64,000 nt of DNA from Sophora flavescens (taxonomy: Eukaryota; Streptophyta; Magnoliopsida; Fabales; Fabaceae), in the NCBI GenBank assembly GCA_030762895.1, contig CM061063.1, positions 100,276,210 to 100,340,209 on the forward strand. The letters are read 5' to 3'. Of the stretch, positions 1-13,000 are shown piece after piece. Position 1 is the stretch's first letter, and each line of letters begins with the position of its first letter. The position numbers and the translations under genes are program-made. The notes under the pieces were generated by a model. It had not been told where the DNA came from and ran no database searches. It was given only the letters and a program-made list of their open reading frames with translations.

Positions 1-517
1 ATAATATGAATGAGTACGTTGTTATAGACATGTCTATGTATATGTGCATTCTTTTGTGTTGTGAATTTAGTTATGGTGATAAATCCATATATCGGCGTCT
101 CACCCTTACAACCATATCAGAGTTGTACAAGGGGTATGATCTCTACAAGAAGAAGGCTGTCTAGTTCGAGGCATGATGTTGCTGCTTTTGTCGGTTGTAG
201 TGTCCGTTAGTTACGACCAGCTTAGGTAATGTTATGTTTTGAGAAATAAGTTTATTATGATTTATGTGAGAAAACATATGAGGCAGTATAGTTGGAGGAC
301 TTTTATACATTATGTGGTTAAGTGTGATTTGAATACGTTGTTGTGGTTATGAGGTTAAAAGGTGGTTATGAGGTTAAAAGAAAAGGAAAAAAAAATTATC
401 ACCATATTTTGAAAAGATGAACGTTGAGAAAACATTATTTTCCGAAAGCAACCAGCAAATTAAGTTTTATTTCCGCAAACCGGTAACCATGTGATGACCT
501 GAGTTTAGGGTGTCGCA
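1..517 (+). mobile_element. 3' end of the 5' LTR of a long-LTR non-autonomous retrotransposon (cut by the window start)
   Basis: This stretch is nearly identical to 5027-5543, so the two are the ends of the left and right LTRs of one element. Both end in GGTGTCGCA with a terminal CA. The left copy is followed after four bases by a tRNA-iMet-type primer-binding site, and the right copy is followed directly by satellite DNA. The few differences I can see are single-base changes and short indels (for example an extra GAA triplet in the right copy near 5175), which suggests a fairly young insertion. The rest of this LTR lies outside the window. Confidence 0.88.
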
Positions 518-521
518 TTAG

Positions 522-533
522 TGGTATCAGAGC
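522..533 (+). promoter_or_regulatory. Primer-binding site complementary to initiator Met tRNA
   Basis: TGGTATCAGAGC lies four bases after the terminal CA of the 5' LTR. This is the standard plant LTR-retrotransposon site for priming minus-strand DNA synthesis with the 3' end of tRNA-iMet. It fixes the LTR end and the plus-strand orientation of the element. Confidence 0.92.
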
Positions 534-1224
534 TGGTCGAGTCTTTCGGGAATGTTGGGAAATAGGTCTGTTGTGTTGACGTTGTGTTTTCTCTGAGTTA
601 AGTTTTGTTTGAATTACTTCTTAGAAGTAATATGTGTTAATAAATAAGTAAGGAATTACAGAAAAGTGTCTATGGTAGTTTTACCTAAGTTGAATGTGAG
701 CGGAAAAGAAAAGTTCTTGAGAAAAAAATTAAGTTTATAGAAAAGTTCGAGGATGAGATGTGCAATGAAGTTATTTTGAGGATATGCAATAAAGTTATTT
801 TGAGGATGAGATGTGTGAGGTGATATCAAATCGGAGTGTTGAATTATAATCAAGAGGAACTAAGACTATGATTAAATATTTTGAGTAGGGAGTTGATGCG
901 TGGTGCTGTGAAGACATTGTTAGTATTAATGATAATATTTAGAGTTAGATGATTGGAATAAGGTTTCTGGTGGAGCCATGTTGATAAGAGAAGTGATTAA
1001 GTTTTGATTTTGTTTTTCGAGTCTGATAGACGCTGATGAAAATTTGAGAATAGTACGGATATGTAGAAATGACATAAGAATGAATTGTGTTATGGAATAT
1101 GGAATAAGAGGAATGAAGTGATGTGAAGGGCAATAAAATCTTAAGGTTAAGATGAGATTACAAAAATTCTGATTAGTTTCGAGTGACGAAATTTCGAGGA
1201 CGATTTTTTTTAGTGGGGTAGTAA
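534..1224 (+). mobile_element. Short non-coding internal domain with a purine-rich tract before the 3' LTR
   Basis: Only about 690 bp separate the primer site from the 3' LTR. I see no gag, protease, RT, RNase H or integrase, and the reading frames are short and featureless. The last stretch (about 1180-1224) contains TTTCGAGGACGA, a T run and AGTGGGGTAGTAA. This resembles the end of the interior of plant Ty3-gypsy chromoviruses (Tekay/Del type), where a purine tract borders an LTR beginning TGTAACACCC. It is best read as a deletion derivative that kept the primer site and 3' priming region and must be moved by proteins of a relative. Confidence 0.75.
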
Positions 1225-2334
1225 TGTAACACCCCGATTTTCGCTACTTCGTAATATCGGTAATAAATATATAAACATATATATTTTTATCCGAGACTTA
1301 GAAAATGATTTTGGATAAACCAAGGTCATTTCCTTGTTATACTTATTTTCATAAGTTACGGGGAAGTTTGTGGGTTGAAAATTCAGACGGAAACTGGTCT
1401 GCCGTTTTCTGTGTTTTCACTGACAGTAAAAGTTTACTGCTCAGAAAATCTAATTTTAATTCGTTAACGAAAGACTTAAGATTTTTATTTTATTTCCAAC
1501 AAGTGTGTATTTTTAGAATTATTTCAGAAAAAAATAAAATAATTTATGTTTTACGGGCGGAATACGTAATCGGGTAGACGACGGAAGAGATTTTGGAGTT
1601 TCTAAGAGCAGAAAAAGAGGTTATCTTAGGATTTTGAGATGATTCATGGGGATGAATCATACTTTTAAGTCTAGAAGGTTCCACAAAGTTAAAGTGAAAA
1701 TTTATGAATTTTACGCTTAAGTCCCTGAACTTTCTGTTAATTACCCTTTTGTCCCTGAGTTAGTTTCTAAGTTTTTTCAAGTGAATTGGGCTAGAATCCT
1801 TGTTCCCAATCTCTTAATGGACATGGATATGAAGCCCAAAATTTCTTGTTCATGGATTAATTCCATAAAGCCTATTTGAAACTATACAAGTTTCCTATGT
1901 CATCATAAGCCTAAAATCTTTTTGGTGGGCCCCACAAAGATGAATTCAAGCTCAAATTCCCTAGGACCATGCGCAAGCCCAATATGGAGTGAAGGTTGCC
2001 CTCATCTTGGATGATCAAAGAACATTCTAGAATTTTCTACTACATTCCACACCTTTCTACATTCTTCCACATTATTCTACTATTTTCTCAAATCTTCTTC
2101 AACAAGCTAGGTTTTCCTAAGATATTTATGAAAAAAATCAGCCAAAGTTAGTCAAGATAAGACCACATTAAATGTGGCAAATGGTCATCATGACAATTTA
2201 TTAGCAATTTGCAAAATAGTCCTTATACTTTTGGAATCTTTGCAAAATGATCCCTATGAGTTATTTGCACTTTAATCCATTGAAAAGCCACCTCCTTTCT
2301 ACTTGGTCCTCAAAAGTGGTGCAGCCCACATGCC

Positions 2335-2342
2335 TATAAATA
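2335..2342 (+). promoter_or_regulatory. Candidate TATA box of the long LTR
   Basis: TATAAATA sits about 1.1 kb into the LTR and is followed by a pyrimidine-rich stretch (CCCTTCCTCACC) typical around plant transcription starts. If correct, U3 would be about 1.1 kb and R plus U5 about 3.2 kb. There is no direct evidence of use. Confidence 0.45.
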
Positions 2343-4289
2343 CCCTTCCTCACCTTTCACTTAGTTTCTATTGTCATTTGTTTAAAAACCCTAAAGTTAT
2401 AAGTCTTCTAGTGTTAGATTTGTGAAGAAAGTTCTTGGATCTTCACTTGTTTTTGATCTCCAAGAGGTGAATCCTTTTCTTCTTCTCTAATCATGTCTAT
2501 GTTCTTCAATCAATTTCTTGATTCAAAGTTTATTTCATAGTTGTTCATCACTTTTAAGTTTCTAGATCTAGAACTCTGAAAATTCATAACTAATTCTAGA
2601 AATATCCTTTTGACATGAAACCAATTGCTATGATCTTATAATCATCTCTATTTTCATCATCTAGAAGTATATGATCATGATAAATTTCTTTCCCTAATTT
2701 CTGGACTTGGCCGAATCCAGGTCAATATCATGTTCATAGGTTTTGTTTCATTTTCATGTCTTGATTCATGATTCAATCTTCTAGTATCTTGATAGTTCTT
2801 GTATGTAAGTACATAGAAGATCAAAAATCAAACTCTAACCTATTTATTTCATAAAGGCTGAAACCCTAGTTCTTGGAACTAGATGAGTTTTGTTCAAAGT
2901 TTTCATTAATGATCTTAGTAATCAAGCTATTAGTATGTATGCTTAATAAATCCAAGTTGGTTTATTAAACTAAGAACCCTATAGCCCTATGAACATGTTG
3001 AGGCCGAATCTTGGTATAGAAGAGTTAGGAAGTTTTGAGTTTGAAATTTAGTTGTTTAGTCACTAATCCATGATCTTGGTTTATTAAGGACCATTAATCT
3101 ATGACTTAATCATGATTAGAAATTTTAAGTATTTTGAACCCTAAAAGTCAGCCATTGGCCGAAACCTAACCCTCATGAGCTAAGTATGTTGTGGTTTGAT
3201 TTGATTTATTTTGGTTGCAATTCGTTTGAAGGAAACAACCGAGTTAACTGATTTAAGCCGACGGAGGAAGCCGGATCAAATCGGGAAATTGTTTGAAAAT
3301 GTTAGTTTGAGTCTTCAAGAGGTAAGGGGAGCTTACCTGAGGGATTTTCTCAATAACTATTTACTTTTAGTGTGGCTTATTTGATTTATATGTGGTTTGT
3401 GATTAATTGTTTATGTTGCTTACGATGTGTTCCTTATCTGTGTATCGGTGTTTGATCTACTTTTAATTTATTTAATTATTTGCAGTAGTATATGATGTGT
3501 CTATGATGCATGATCTGCCTGGTGATAGAATTATGATGATGTTGTTGAATGTTGAATGTTGAATGTTGTTTGAGAGGCCTGACAGTGGTCAGTGCACAAC
3601 TAATTAATGAGATAAAAGATTTAATAAGCTGTGAAAGTTATATTCAACGTTTTATGGGGAATGTTGGAATATAATAGTGGAGGAAAATATGATTTTGGAA
3701 AAATAATGAGTTTTGAGAAATATTATTATTTTAATGATTTATTAGTGTAAAATAAGTTTATGAGTCACGGTGAGAGCGTAACCGTGAAATTTTTTTAGTA
3801 CTGCTATTTTTTACATAAGAAATTCCGAACTATTATAAAAAATTGATTTTGTGAAATTTATATTCGAAAAGACCTTATTTATTATATAAGAAAATTATTT
3901 TAGAAGAAATGTCAAAGTTTGACTTAAAGATGTTTTTCTTTGAAAATGCTAAATGACGGCAAGTTTCAAAATTATTTACGGTGAGAGTTTAAAAACAACA
4001 GTACTTATGTTGAAAAGAGATTTAATTTGAATTGATTTATTAGAGTTGAAGTTTCAATAAAAAGAATTTGTTGATGATTTGATGTTATTTTGGAAAAAAA
4101 TGTGTTTCCAAAGGAAAAGTGGATTTTCTATGAATTTAGGTTTTATAAACGAATTTCAAGTAGAAAGAATTTTCGGTAAATGAGTTTTACTTAATGACGT
4201 AAAGGATGATATAGAACTTAGTAACCGAGATGTCGGGGTACTAGTGTTCTTATGACGTTATCCTATTTTGGATTTGTTTTTCACAGACA

Positions 4290-4403
4290 AAAGATGTAAA
4301 ACGATGTAAAAGATGTAAAAAGATTTAGAACGATGTAAACGATGTAGAACGATGTAGAACGATGTAAAAGATGTAAAACGATGTAAAAAGATGTACAAAG
4401 ATA
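4290..4403 (+). repeat. Short minisatellite of AACGATGTAAA-like units within the LTR
   Basis: About ten imperfect copies of an 8-12 bp unit (variants of AAGATGTAAA and ACGATGTAGA) stand in tandem in the distal half of the LTR. This is probably slippage expansion and is not coding. Confidence 0.85.
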
Positions 4404-5559
4404 TGGAACTTAATAACCGAGACGTTGGGGTATTAAGGTTCTTTATGTTGTAAACTGGGTATCCATTTAAAGAAGTTAAAAAGTTTTAAGTTGTTTTCTA
4501 CTACCACGAACCTAAGACTGATTGCAAGGTCTAGGGGCTTCGTGATTGAGCACTTGGACTTTGAGGTCCTGTGTTGTTAATAAAAGATGTAAAGATGTTT
4601 CAAAAGATGTTAAGTCATAAGCTTTTGAGAGCTTTGACAATAAAGATATAGCACAAAGAAAAGTGTTGAGAACAAAATGTTTTCTTGCATGCATTTGGCA
4701 GACGTGCCATGATCAGAAGAGGGATTACCTTGTGGTGTCAGGGTAGATCGTACAAAGATATTCTCATTGTTCCCGGGGTTTGGACAATGAGGCCCCATCT
4801 CAGATTGTTATCACTGTGCCACGATGTTGGACAGTGTGCCATGGGCGTGCCAGTGGCTGTATGCTTGTGGCAATTGAGTCTGATCAACTCATCACGAGGT
4901 TCAAGAGGTTGGAGATATCTCATGAGATTAGGTATGAATGTTTAGAATATGTATTGAAGTGTTCATGCATAGTTTTCCAACGTTGATGTTTGGGGTGTGA
5001 AACCCATTAATAAACGATGTGATATAATATGAATGAGTACGTTGTTATAGACATGTATATGTGTATGTGCATTCTTTTGTGTTGTGAATTTAGTTATGGT
5101 GATAAATCCATATATTGGACGTCTCACCCTTACAACCATATCAGAGTTGTACAAGGGGTATGATCTCTACAAGAAGAAGAAGGTTGTCTAGTTCGAGGCA
5201 TGATGTTGCTGCTTTTGTCGGTTGTAGTGTCCGTTAGTTACGACCAGCTTAGGTAATGTTTTGTTTTGAGAAATAAGTTGATTATGATTTATGTGAGAAA
5301 ACATAAGAGTCAGTATAGTTGGAGGACTTTTATACATTATGTGGTTAAGTGTGATTTGAATACGTTGTTGTGGTTATGAGGTTAAAAGGTGGTTATGAGG
5401 TTAAAAGAAAAGGGAAAAAATTTATCACCATATTTTGAAAAGATGAACGTTGAGAAAACATAATTTTCCGAAAGCAACCAGCAAATTAAGTTTTATTTCC
5501 GCAAACGGGTAACCATGTGATGACCCGAGTTTAAGGTGTCGCAATCAGCATCGTTCCAC

Positions 5560-8500
5560 TGCACGTGCCAAGACAAGCCCCACCATTGCGATCTATTCCA
5601 TAACTCGGAACCCCATCTTGCAACCTTAATGTGAACTCTTCCATATGAACCGTGCTTTTCCATGCACTGGGTTGTCCACTTCTACCGCCAACGAGTCACG
5701 CACCCTTATCATGCTAATGTGGGCCACACCACCCGCTCCTTTAGTGTCACCCATTAAAGGTGGAACTAAGGTTTTAAATTGTTGTTGCAGTTGTGTTTTC
5801 TACTACGTAATTTAAACATATCAAATGATAAAGATAAAATATGTATTTTCGTCCTTGAATTTTATTTTATTTTATCTCATTCCTTCATTTTTTTAATATC
5901 TGTTTACTAAGTTTCAACATCGCGAAACTCATCTCAATTATTAGCTTCATAAGTCTTTGGCAATTAGCTTCATAAATATCCATATGTTGTAGATTTTTTA
6001 ATTTTATTTTATGATTTTCTTCCTTTTTATGTAATCTTGATCCACCTATCACCAACTCAGACCTCGACTCAAAACCAAGCAGCCATCAACATCGTTCGGC
6101 AGCACGTCCCAAGACAAGCCCAACCATTGTGATGTTTTCCATAACAAGACTCCCCATATTGCAACCTAAATGTGCACTCTGCCAAATGATCCGTGCATTT
6201 CCACGCACTGTGTAGTCCAATTCTGCCACCAATAAGGCACGCACCCTTATCATGCTAATGTCGGCCACACCACCCGCTCCTTTTGGGTCACCCATTACAG
6301 GTGGAACTAAGGTTTGAGGTCGCACTAGCGGTTGTGTTTTCTACAATGTTATTTAAACATATCAAATGATAAAGATAAAATAGGTATTTTCATCATTCAT
6401 TTTTTTTTAATATCATCCCTTCATTTTTTATAAAATATTTGTTTACTAAGTTTTAACATTAGCCAAACTTATCCTAATTATTAACTTCATAATGTCTTTG
6501 TCAATTAGCTTCATAAATATCCATGTGTGGTTGATTTTTTTCCTTTTACTTTTTGATTTTCTTCCTTTTTAACTCATCTACATCCACCCATCACCAACTC
6601 AAACCTCGACTCACTACCAAGCAGGTATCAGCATGGTTCGGCTGCACGTGCCAAGACAAGCCCCACCATTGCGATCTATTCCATAACTCGGCTCCCCATC
6701 TTGCAACCTAAATGTGAACTCTTCCATATGAACCGTGCTTTTCCATGTACTGGGTTGTCCACTTCTGCTGCCAACGAGTCACGTACCCTTATCATGCTAA
6801 TGTGGGCCACACCACCCGCTCCTTTAGTGTCACCCATTAAAGGTGGAACTAAGGTTTTAACTTGTTGTTGCGGTTGTGTTTTCTACTATGTAATTTAAAC
6901 ATATCAAATGATAAAGATAAAATATGTATTTTCGTCCTTGAATTTTAATTTTTTTTATCTCATTCCTTCATTTTTTTTAATATCTATTTTCTAAGTTTTA
7001 ACATCGCCAAACTAATCTCAATTATTAGCTTCATAAGTCATTGGCAGTTAGCTTCATAAATATCCATATGTTGTAGATTTTTTTAATTTTATTTTATGAT
7101 TTTCTTCCTTTTTATGTAATCTTGATCCACCCATCACCAACTCAGACCTCGACTCACAACCAAGCAACCATCAGCATCGTTCGGCAGCACGTGCCAAGAC
7201 AAGCCCAACCATTGCGATGTTTTCCATAACAAGACTCCCCATATTGCAACCTAAATGTGCTCTATGCCAAATGATCCGTGCATTTCCACGCACTATGTTG
7301 TCCAATTCTGCCGCCACTGAGGCACGCACCCTTATCATGCTAATGTCGGTCACACCACCCGCTCCTTTTGGGTCACCCATTACAGGTGGAACTAAGGTTT
7401 GAGGTCGCACTAGCGGTTGTGTTTTCTACTATGTTATTTAAATATATCAAATTATAAAGATAAAATAGGTATTTTCATCATTCAATTTTTTTTTAATATC
7501 ATCCCTTCATTTTTTTATAAAATATTTTTTTACTAAGTTTTAACATTAGTCAAACTTATCTTAATTATTAGCTTCATAATGTCTTTGTCAATTAGCTTCA
7601 TAAATATCCATGTGTGGTTGATTTTTTCATTTTAGTTTTTGATTTTCTTCACTTTTAACTCATCTACATCCACCTATCACCAACTCAAACCTCGACTTTC
7701 AACCAAGCAGGCATCAGCTTCGTTCGGCTGCACGTGCCAAGACAAGCCCCACCATTGCATTCTATTCAATAACTCGGCTCCCCATCTTGCAACCTAAATG
7801 TGAACTCTTCCATATGACCCGTGCTTTTCCATGCACTGTGTTGTCCACTTCTGCCGCCAACAAGTCACGCACCCTTATCATGCTAATATGGGCCACACCA
7901 CCCGCTCCTTTTGTGCCACCCATTAAAGGTGGTAGTAAGGTTTTAACTTGTTGTTGAGGTTGTGTTTTCTACTACGTTATTTAAACATATCAAATGATAA
8001 AGATAAAATAGGTATTTTCGTCCTTCAATTTTATTTTGTTTTAATCCCATCCCAACATTTTTTTTAATATCTATTTATTATGTTTTAACAACGCCAAACT
8101 AATCTGTCTTTGGCAATTGGCTTCATAAATATCCAAATGTTGTAGATTTTTTAATTTTATTTTATGATTTTATTCCTTTTTAAGTAATATTGATCCAACC
8201 TTCACCAACTTAGACCTCGACTCACAACCAGGCAGCCATCAGCATCGTTCAGTTGCACAAGTTATGTATGGTACTCAAACCTCGACTCACAACCAAGCAG
8301 CCATCAGCATCGTTCGGCAGCACGTACCAAGACAAGCCCCACCATTGCGATCTATTCTATAACACAATTCCCCATATTGCAACCTAAATGTACACTCTAC
8401 CAAATGATCCGTGCATTTCCACGCAGTTGTTCACTTCTGCTGCCAATGAGGCATGCACCCTTATCATGTTAATGTGGGCCACACCACCCGCTCCTTTTGT

Positions 8501-9600
8501 GTCACCCATTAAAGGTGGTACTAAGGTTTGAGGTCGCACTTGCGGTTGTGTTTTCTGCTATGTTATTTAAACATATCAAATGATAAAGATAAAATAGATA
8601 TTTTCATCCTTCAATTTTTTTTTAATCTCATCCCTTCATTTTTTTTTAAATATTTTTTTTTCTAAGTTTTAACATTAGCCAAAATTATCTTAATTATTAG
8701 CTTCATAATGTCTTTGTCAACTTCTAAAAATATCAATGTGTGGTTGATTTTTTCATTTTATTTTTTCATTTTCTTCCTTTTTAACTCATCAACATCCACC
8801 CATCACCAACTCAGACCTTGACTAACAACCAAGCAGCCATCAGCATCGTTCGGCAGCACGTGTCAAGACAAGCCCCACCATTGCAATCTATTCCTTAGCG
8901 CGACACCATATATTGCAACCTACATGTGCTCTATGCCATATGATTCATGCATTTCCTTCAACTGTGTTGTCTACTTCTACCGCCAACGAGTCACGCACCC
9001 ATATCATGCTAATGTGGGCCACACCACCCGCTACTTTTGTGTCACCCATTAAATGTAGAACTAAGGTTTTCAATTGTTGGTGCTGTTGTGTTTTCTACTA
9101 TGTAATTTAAACATATCAAATGTTAATGATAAAGTAGGTATTTTCGTCCTTGAATTTAAAAACTTTTTAATCTCATCCCATCATTTTTTTAAATATTTGT
9201 TTATTAAGCTTTAGCATTAGCCAAACTTATCTTAATTATTAGCTTCATATTGTCTTTTTCAATTACCTTCATAAATATTCAGATGCTGTTCATTTTTTCA
9301 TTTTATTTTTTGATTTTCTTCCTTTTTAACTCATCTTCATCCACCCATCACCAAATCAGACCTCGACTTACAACCAACCAGCCATCAGCATCGTTCGGCA
9401 GCACGGGCGAAGACAAGCCCCACCATTGCGATCTATTGCATAACATGACTCCCCATATTGGAACCTAAATGTGCACTCTGCCAAATGATCCGTGCATTTC
9501 AACGCACTTTGTGTTGTCCTTCTGCCGCCAATGAGTCACGCACCCTTATCATGCTAATGTGGGCCTGACACCAGCTCCTTTTGAGTCACCCATTAAAGGT
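5560..9600 (+). repeat. Dimeric higher-order repeat (period about 1083 bp) inside the satellite
   Basis: Subtypes alternate strictly as B-A-B-A across about seven monomers. Diagnostic variants repeat every second unit: CTTTTGGGTCACCCATTACAGG-type changes occur at about 6268 and 7351, and CCGTGCTTTTCCATG followed by ACTGGGTTGTCC occurs at about 5655 and 6735. Matching monomers two units apart are clearly more alike than neighbours. Confidence 0.85.
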
Positions 9601-10099
9601 GGAACTAAGGTTTGAGGTCGCACTTGTGGTTGTGTTTTCTACTATGTTATTTAAACATATCAAATGATAAAAATAAAATTGGTATTTTCGTCCTTGAATT
9701 TTAATTTTTTTTATCTCATCCCTTCATTTTATTTAATATCTATTTACTAAGTTTTAACATGGCCAAAATAATCTCAATTATTATCTTGATAACGTCTTTG
9801 GCAATTAGCTTCATCAATATCCATATGTTGTAGATGTTTTAATTATATTTTATGATATTCTTCCTTTTTAAGTAATCTTGATCCACCCATCACCAACTCG
9901 GACCTTGACTCACAATGAAGCGACCATCAAGATTGTTCCAAGAAGACCTGCCAAGACAAGCCCCACCATTGCAATCTATTCCATAACACAACGCCCCATT
10001 TTTCAATTTAAATGTGCACTCTTCCAAACGATCCGTGCATTTCCATGCACTGTGTTGTCCACTTCTACCGCCAATGAGACACGTGCCCTTATCATGCTA

Positions 10100-13000
10100 A
10101 TGTGGGCCACACCACCCGCTCCTTTTGTGTCACCTAATGAAGGTGGAATTAAGGTTTGAGGTCGTGCTTGCCGGTTGTGTTTTCTACTATATTATTTAAA
10201 CATATCAAATGATAAAGATAAAATAGGTATTTTTCGTCCTTCAATTTTTTTTTATTCTCATCCCTTCATTTTTTTTAAATATTTGTTTACTAAGTTTTAA
10301 CATTAGACAAACTTATCTAAATTATTAGCTTCACAATGTCTTTGTAAATTAGCTCCATAAATATCCATGTGCAGTTGATTATTTCATTTTTTTACTTTCT
10401 TCCTTTTTAACTCAACTACATCCACCCTTCACCAACTCAGACCTCGACTCACAACCAAGCAGCCATCAACATCGTTCGGCAGCAAGTGCCAAGACAAGCC
10501 CCACCATTACGATCTATTCCATAACACGGCTACCCATATTACAACCTAAATGTGCACTCTGCCAATGATAAATGCACTGTGTTTTTCACTTCTGTCGCCA
10601 ATGAGTCATGCACCCTTATCATGCTAATGTGGGCCACACCACCCGCTCTTTTTGTGTCACCCATTAAAGGTGGAACTAAGGTTTTAACTTGCGGTCGCGC
10701 TTGCGGTTGTCTTTTCTACTATGTTATTTAAACATATCAAATGATAAAGATAAAATAGGTATTTTCGTCCTTCAATATTTTTTTTTAATCTCATCCCTTC
10801 ATTTTTATTTAATATTTGTTTACTAAGTATTAACATTAGCCAAACATTTCTTAATTATTATCTTCATAATGTCTTTGTCAATTAGCTTCATAAATATCCA
10901 TATGTGGTTTTTTATTTTTATTTTTTTTTATGATTTTCTTCCTTGTTAACTCATCTTCATCCACCCATCACAAACTCAGACCTCGACTCACAACCAAGCA
11001 GGGATCAGCATCGTTCGGCATCACATGCGAAGACAAGCCCCACCATTGCGATCTATTCCATAAGTCGGCTCCCCATATTGCAAACTAAATGTGAACTCTG
11101 CCATATGACCCGTGCTTTTCCATGCACTGTGTTGTCCATTTGTGCTGCCAACGAGTCACGCACCCTTACCATGCTAATGTGGGCAACACCACCCACTCCT
11201 TTTGTGTCACCCATTAAAGGTAAAACTAAGGTTTTAACATGTTGTTGTGGTTGTGTTTTCTACTATGTAATTTAAACATATCAAATGATAAAGATAAAAT
11301 TGGTATTTTCTTCCTTCAATTTTATTTTGTTATAATCCCATCCCTTCATTTTTTTAATATTTGTTTACTAAGTTTTAACATAGCCAAACTAATCTAAACT
11401 ATTTACTTCATAATGTCTTTGGAAATTAGCTTCATAAATATCCATATTTGTAGATTTTTTAATTTTAATTTTTGATTTTCTTACTTTTTAAGTAATCTTG
11501 ATCCACCCTTCACCAACTCAGACCTCGACTAACAACCAAGCAGCCATCAGCATCGTTGGGCAGCACGTGTCAAGAAAAACCCCACCATTGCAATATATTC
11601 CTTAATGTGACTCCCCATATTGCAACCAAAATGTGCACTCTGCCAAATGATCCGTGCATTTCCAAGCACTGTGTTGTCCACTTCTGCCACCAATGAGACA
11701 CGCACCCTTATCATGCTAATGTGGGCCACACCACCCGCTCCTTTTGTGTCACCCATTAAAGGTGGAACTATGGTTTGATGTCGTGCTTGCAGTTGTGTTT
11801 TCTACTATGTTATTTAAACATAACAAATGGTAAAGATAAAATAGGTATTTTCATCCTTCAATTATTTTTAATCTCATCCCTTCATTTTTTTAAGAAAATA
11901 TTTGTTTACTAAGTTTTAACATTAGCCAAACTTATCTTAATTATTAGCTTCATCATGTCTTTGTCAATTTGCTTCAATAATATCAATGTGTTGTTGATTT
12001 TTACATTTTATTTTTTGATTTTCTTCCTTTTTAACTCATCTACATCCACCCATCACCAACTCAGACCTCGACTCACATCCAAGCAGCCATTAGCATCGTT
12101 CGACAGCATGTGCCAATACAAGCCCCACCATTGCGATCTATTCCATAACACAACTCCCCATATTGCAACCTAAATGTGCACTCGCCAAATGATCCGTGCA
12201 TTTCCACACGCTGTGTTGTCCACTTCTGCCGCCAATGAGTCACGCACCCTTATCATTCTAATGTGGGCCACACCACCCGCTCCTTTTGTGTCACCCATTA
12301 AAGGTGGAACTAAGGTTTTAACTTGCGGCCGTGCTTGCGGTTGTGTTTTCTACTATGTTATTTAAACATATCAAATGATAAAGATAAAATAGGAATTTTC
12401 GTCCTTCAATTTTATTTTGTTTTAATCCCATCCCTTTTTTTTTTCATGTCTGTTTACTAAGTTTTAACATAGCCAAACTAATCTCAATTATTAGCTTCAT
12501 AATGTCTTTGGCAATTAGCTTCATAAATATCCATATGTTGTAGATTTTTTAATTTTATCTTATGATTTTCTTCCTTTTTAAGTAATCTCGATCCACCCTT
12601 CACCAACTCTGACCTCGACTCACAACCAAGCAGCCATCAGCATCGTTCGGCAGCACGTGTTAAGACAAGCCCCACCATTACAATCTATTCCTTAACGTGA
12701 CACCTCATATTGTAACCTACATGTGTTCCCTGCCATATGATTCGTGCATTTCCAAGAACTGTGTGGTCTACTTCTGCCGCCAACGAGTCACGTACCCTTA
12801 TCATGCTAATGTGGGCCACACCACCCGCTCCTTTTGTGTCACACATTAAAGGTGGAACTAAGGTTTTAACTTGTTGCGGTTGTATTTTGTACTATGCAAT
12901 TTAAACATATCAAATGATAAAGATAAAATTGGTATTATCGTCCTTCGATTTTTTTTTTAAAATCTCATCCCTCCATTTTTTTAAAATATTTGTTTACTAA
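10100..13000 (+). repeat. Trimeric higher-order repeat (A-C-B, about 1.63 kb)
   Basis: Subtype order here is A (10153), C (10681), B (11231), A (11771), C (12314), B (12862). The same subtype recurs about 1620-1633 bp later. From 13400 onward the order becomes irregular (A, B, A, C, B, A, B, B, A, C, A, C, B, C, B, B, C). Confidence 0.75.

Larger units (their letters stand above)
1225..5543 (+). mobile_element. Complete 3' LTR (4.3 kb) of the non-autonomous element
   Basis: The LTR begins TGTAACACCCCG at 1225 and ends GTGTCGCA at 5543, giving TG...CA ends and a length of 4319 bp. The final 517 bp match the left LTR fragment at 1-517. The first kilobase matches the plus-strand sequence from 63064 onward and, in reverse complement, the right end of 40715-44605. 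No long reading frame is present, and the small ORFs near 4500-5150 overlap one another on both strands and look random. The right junction enters the satellite within ATCAGCATCGTT. The target duplication cannot be checked because the left flank is outside the window. Confidence 0.88.

Noticed and set aside
1305..1577. 90-codon ORF at the start of the 3' LTR
   Set aside because: It is not maintained in the related LTR starts at 63064 and 44605 and has no recognisable domain.
4512..5154. Overlapping ORFs on both strands at the end of the long LTR
   Set aside because: Five frames overlap within 640 bp with no homology I recognise. They lie in U5-like LTR sequence and are not conserved in frame in the left LTR copy.
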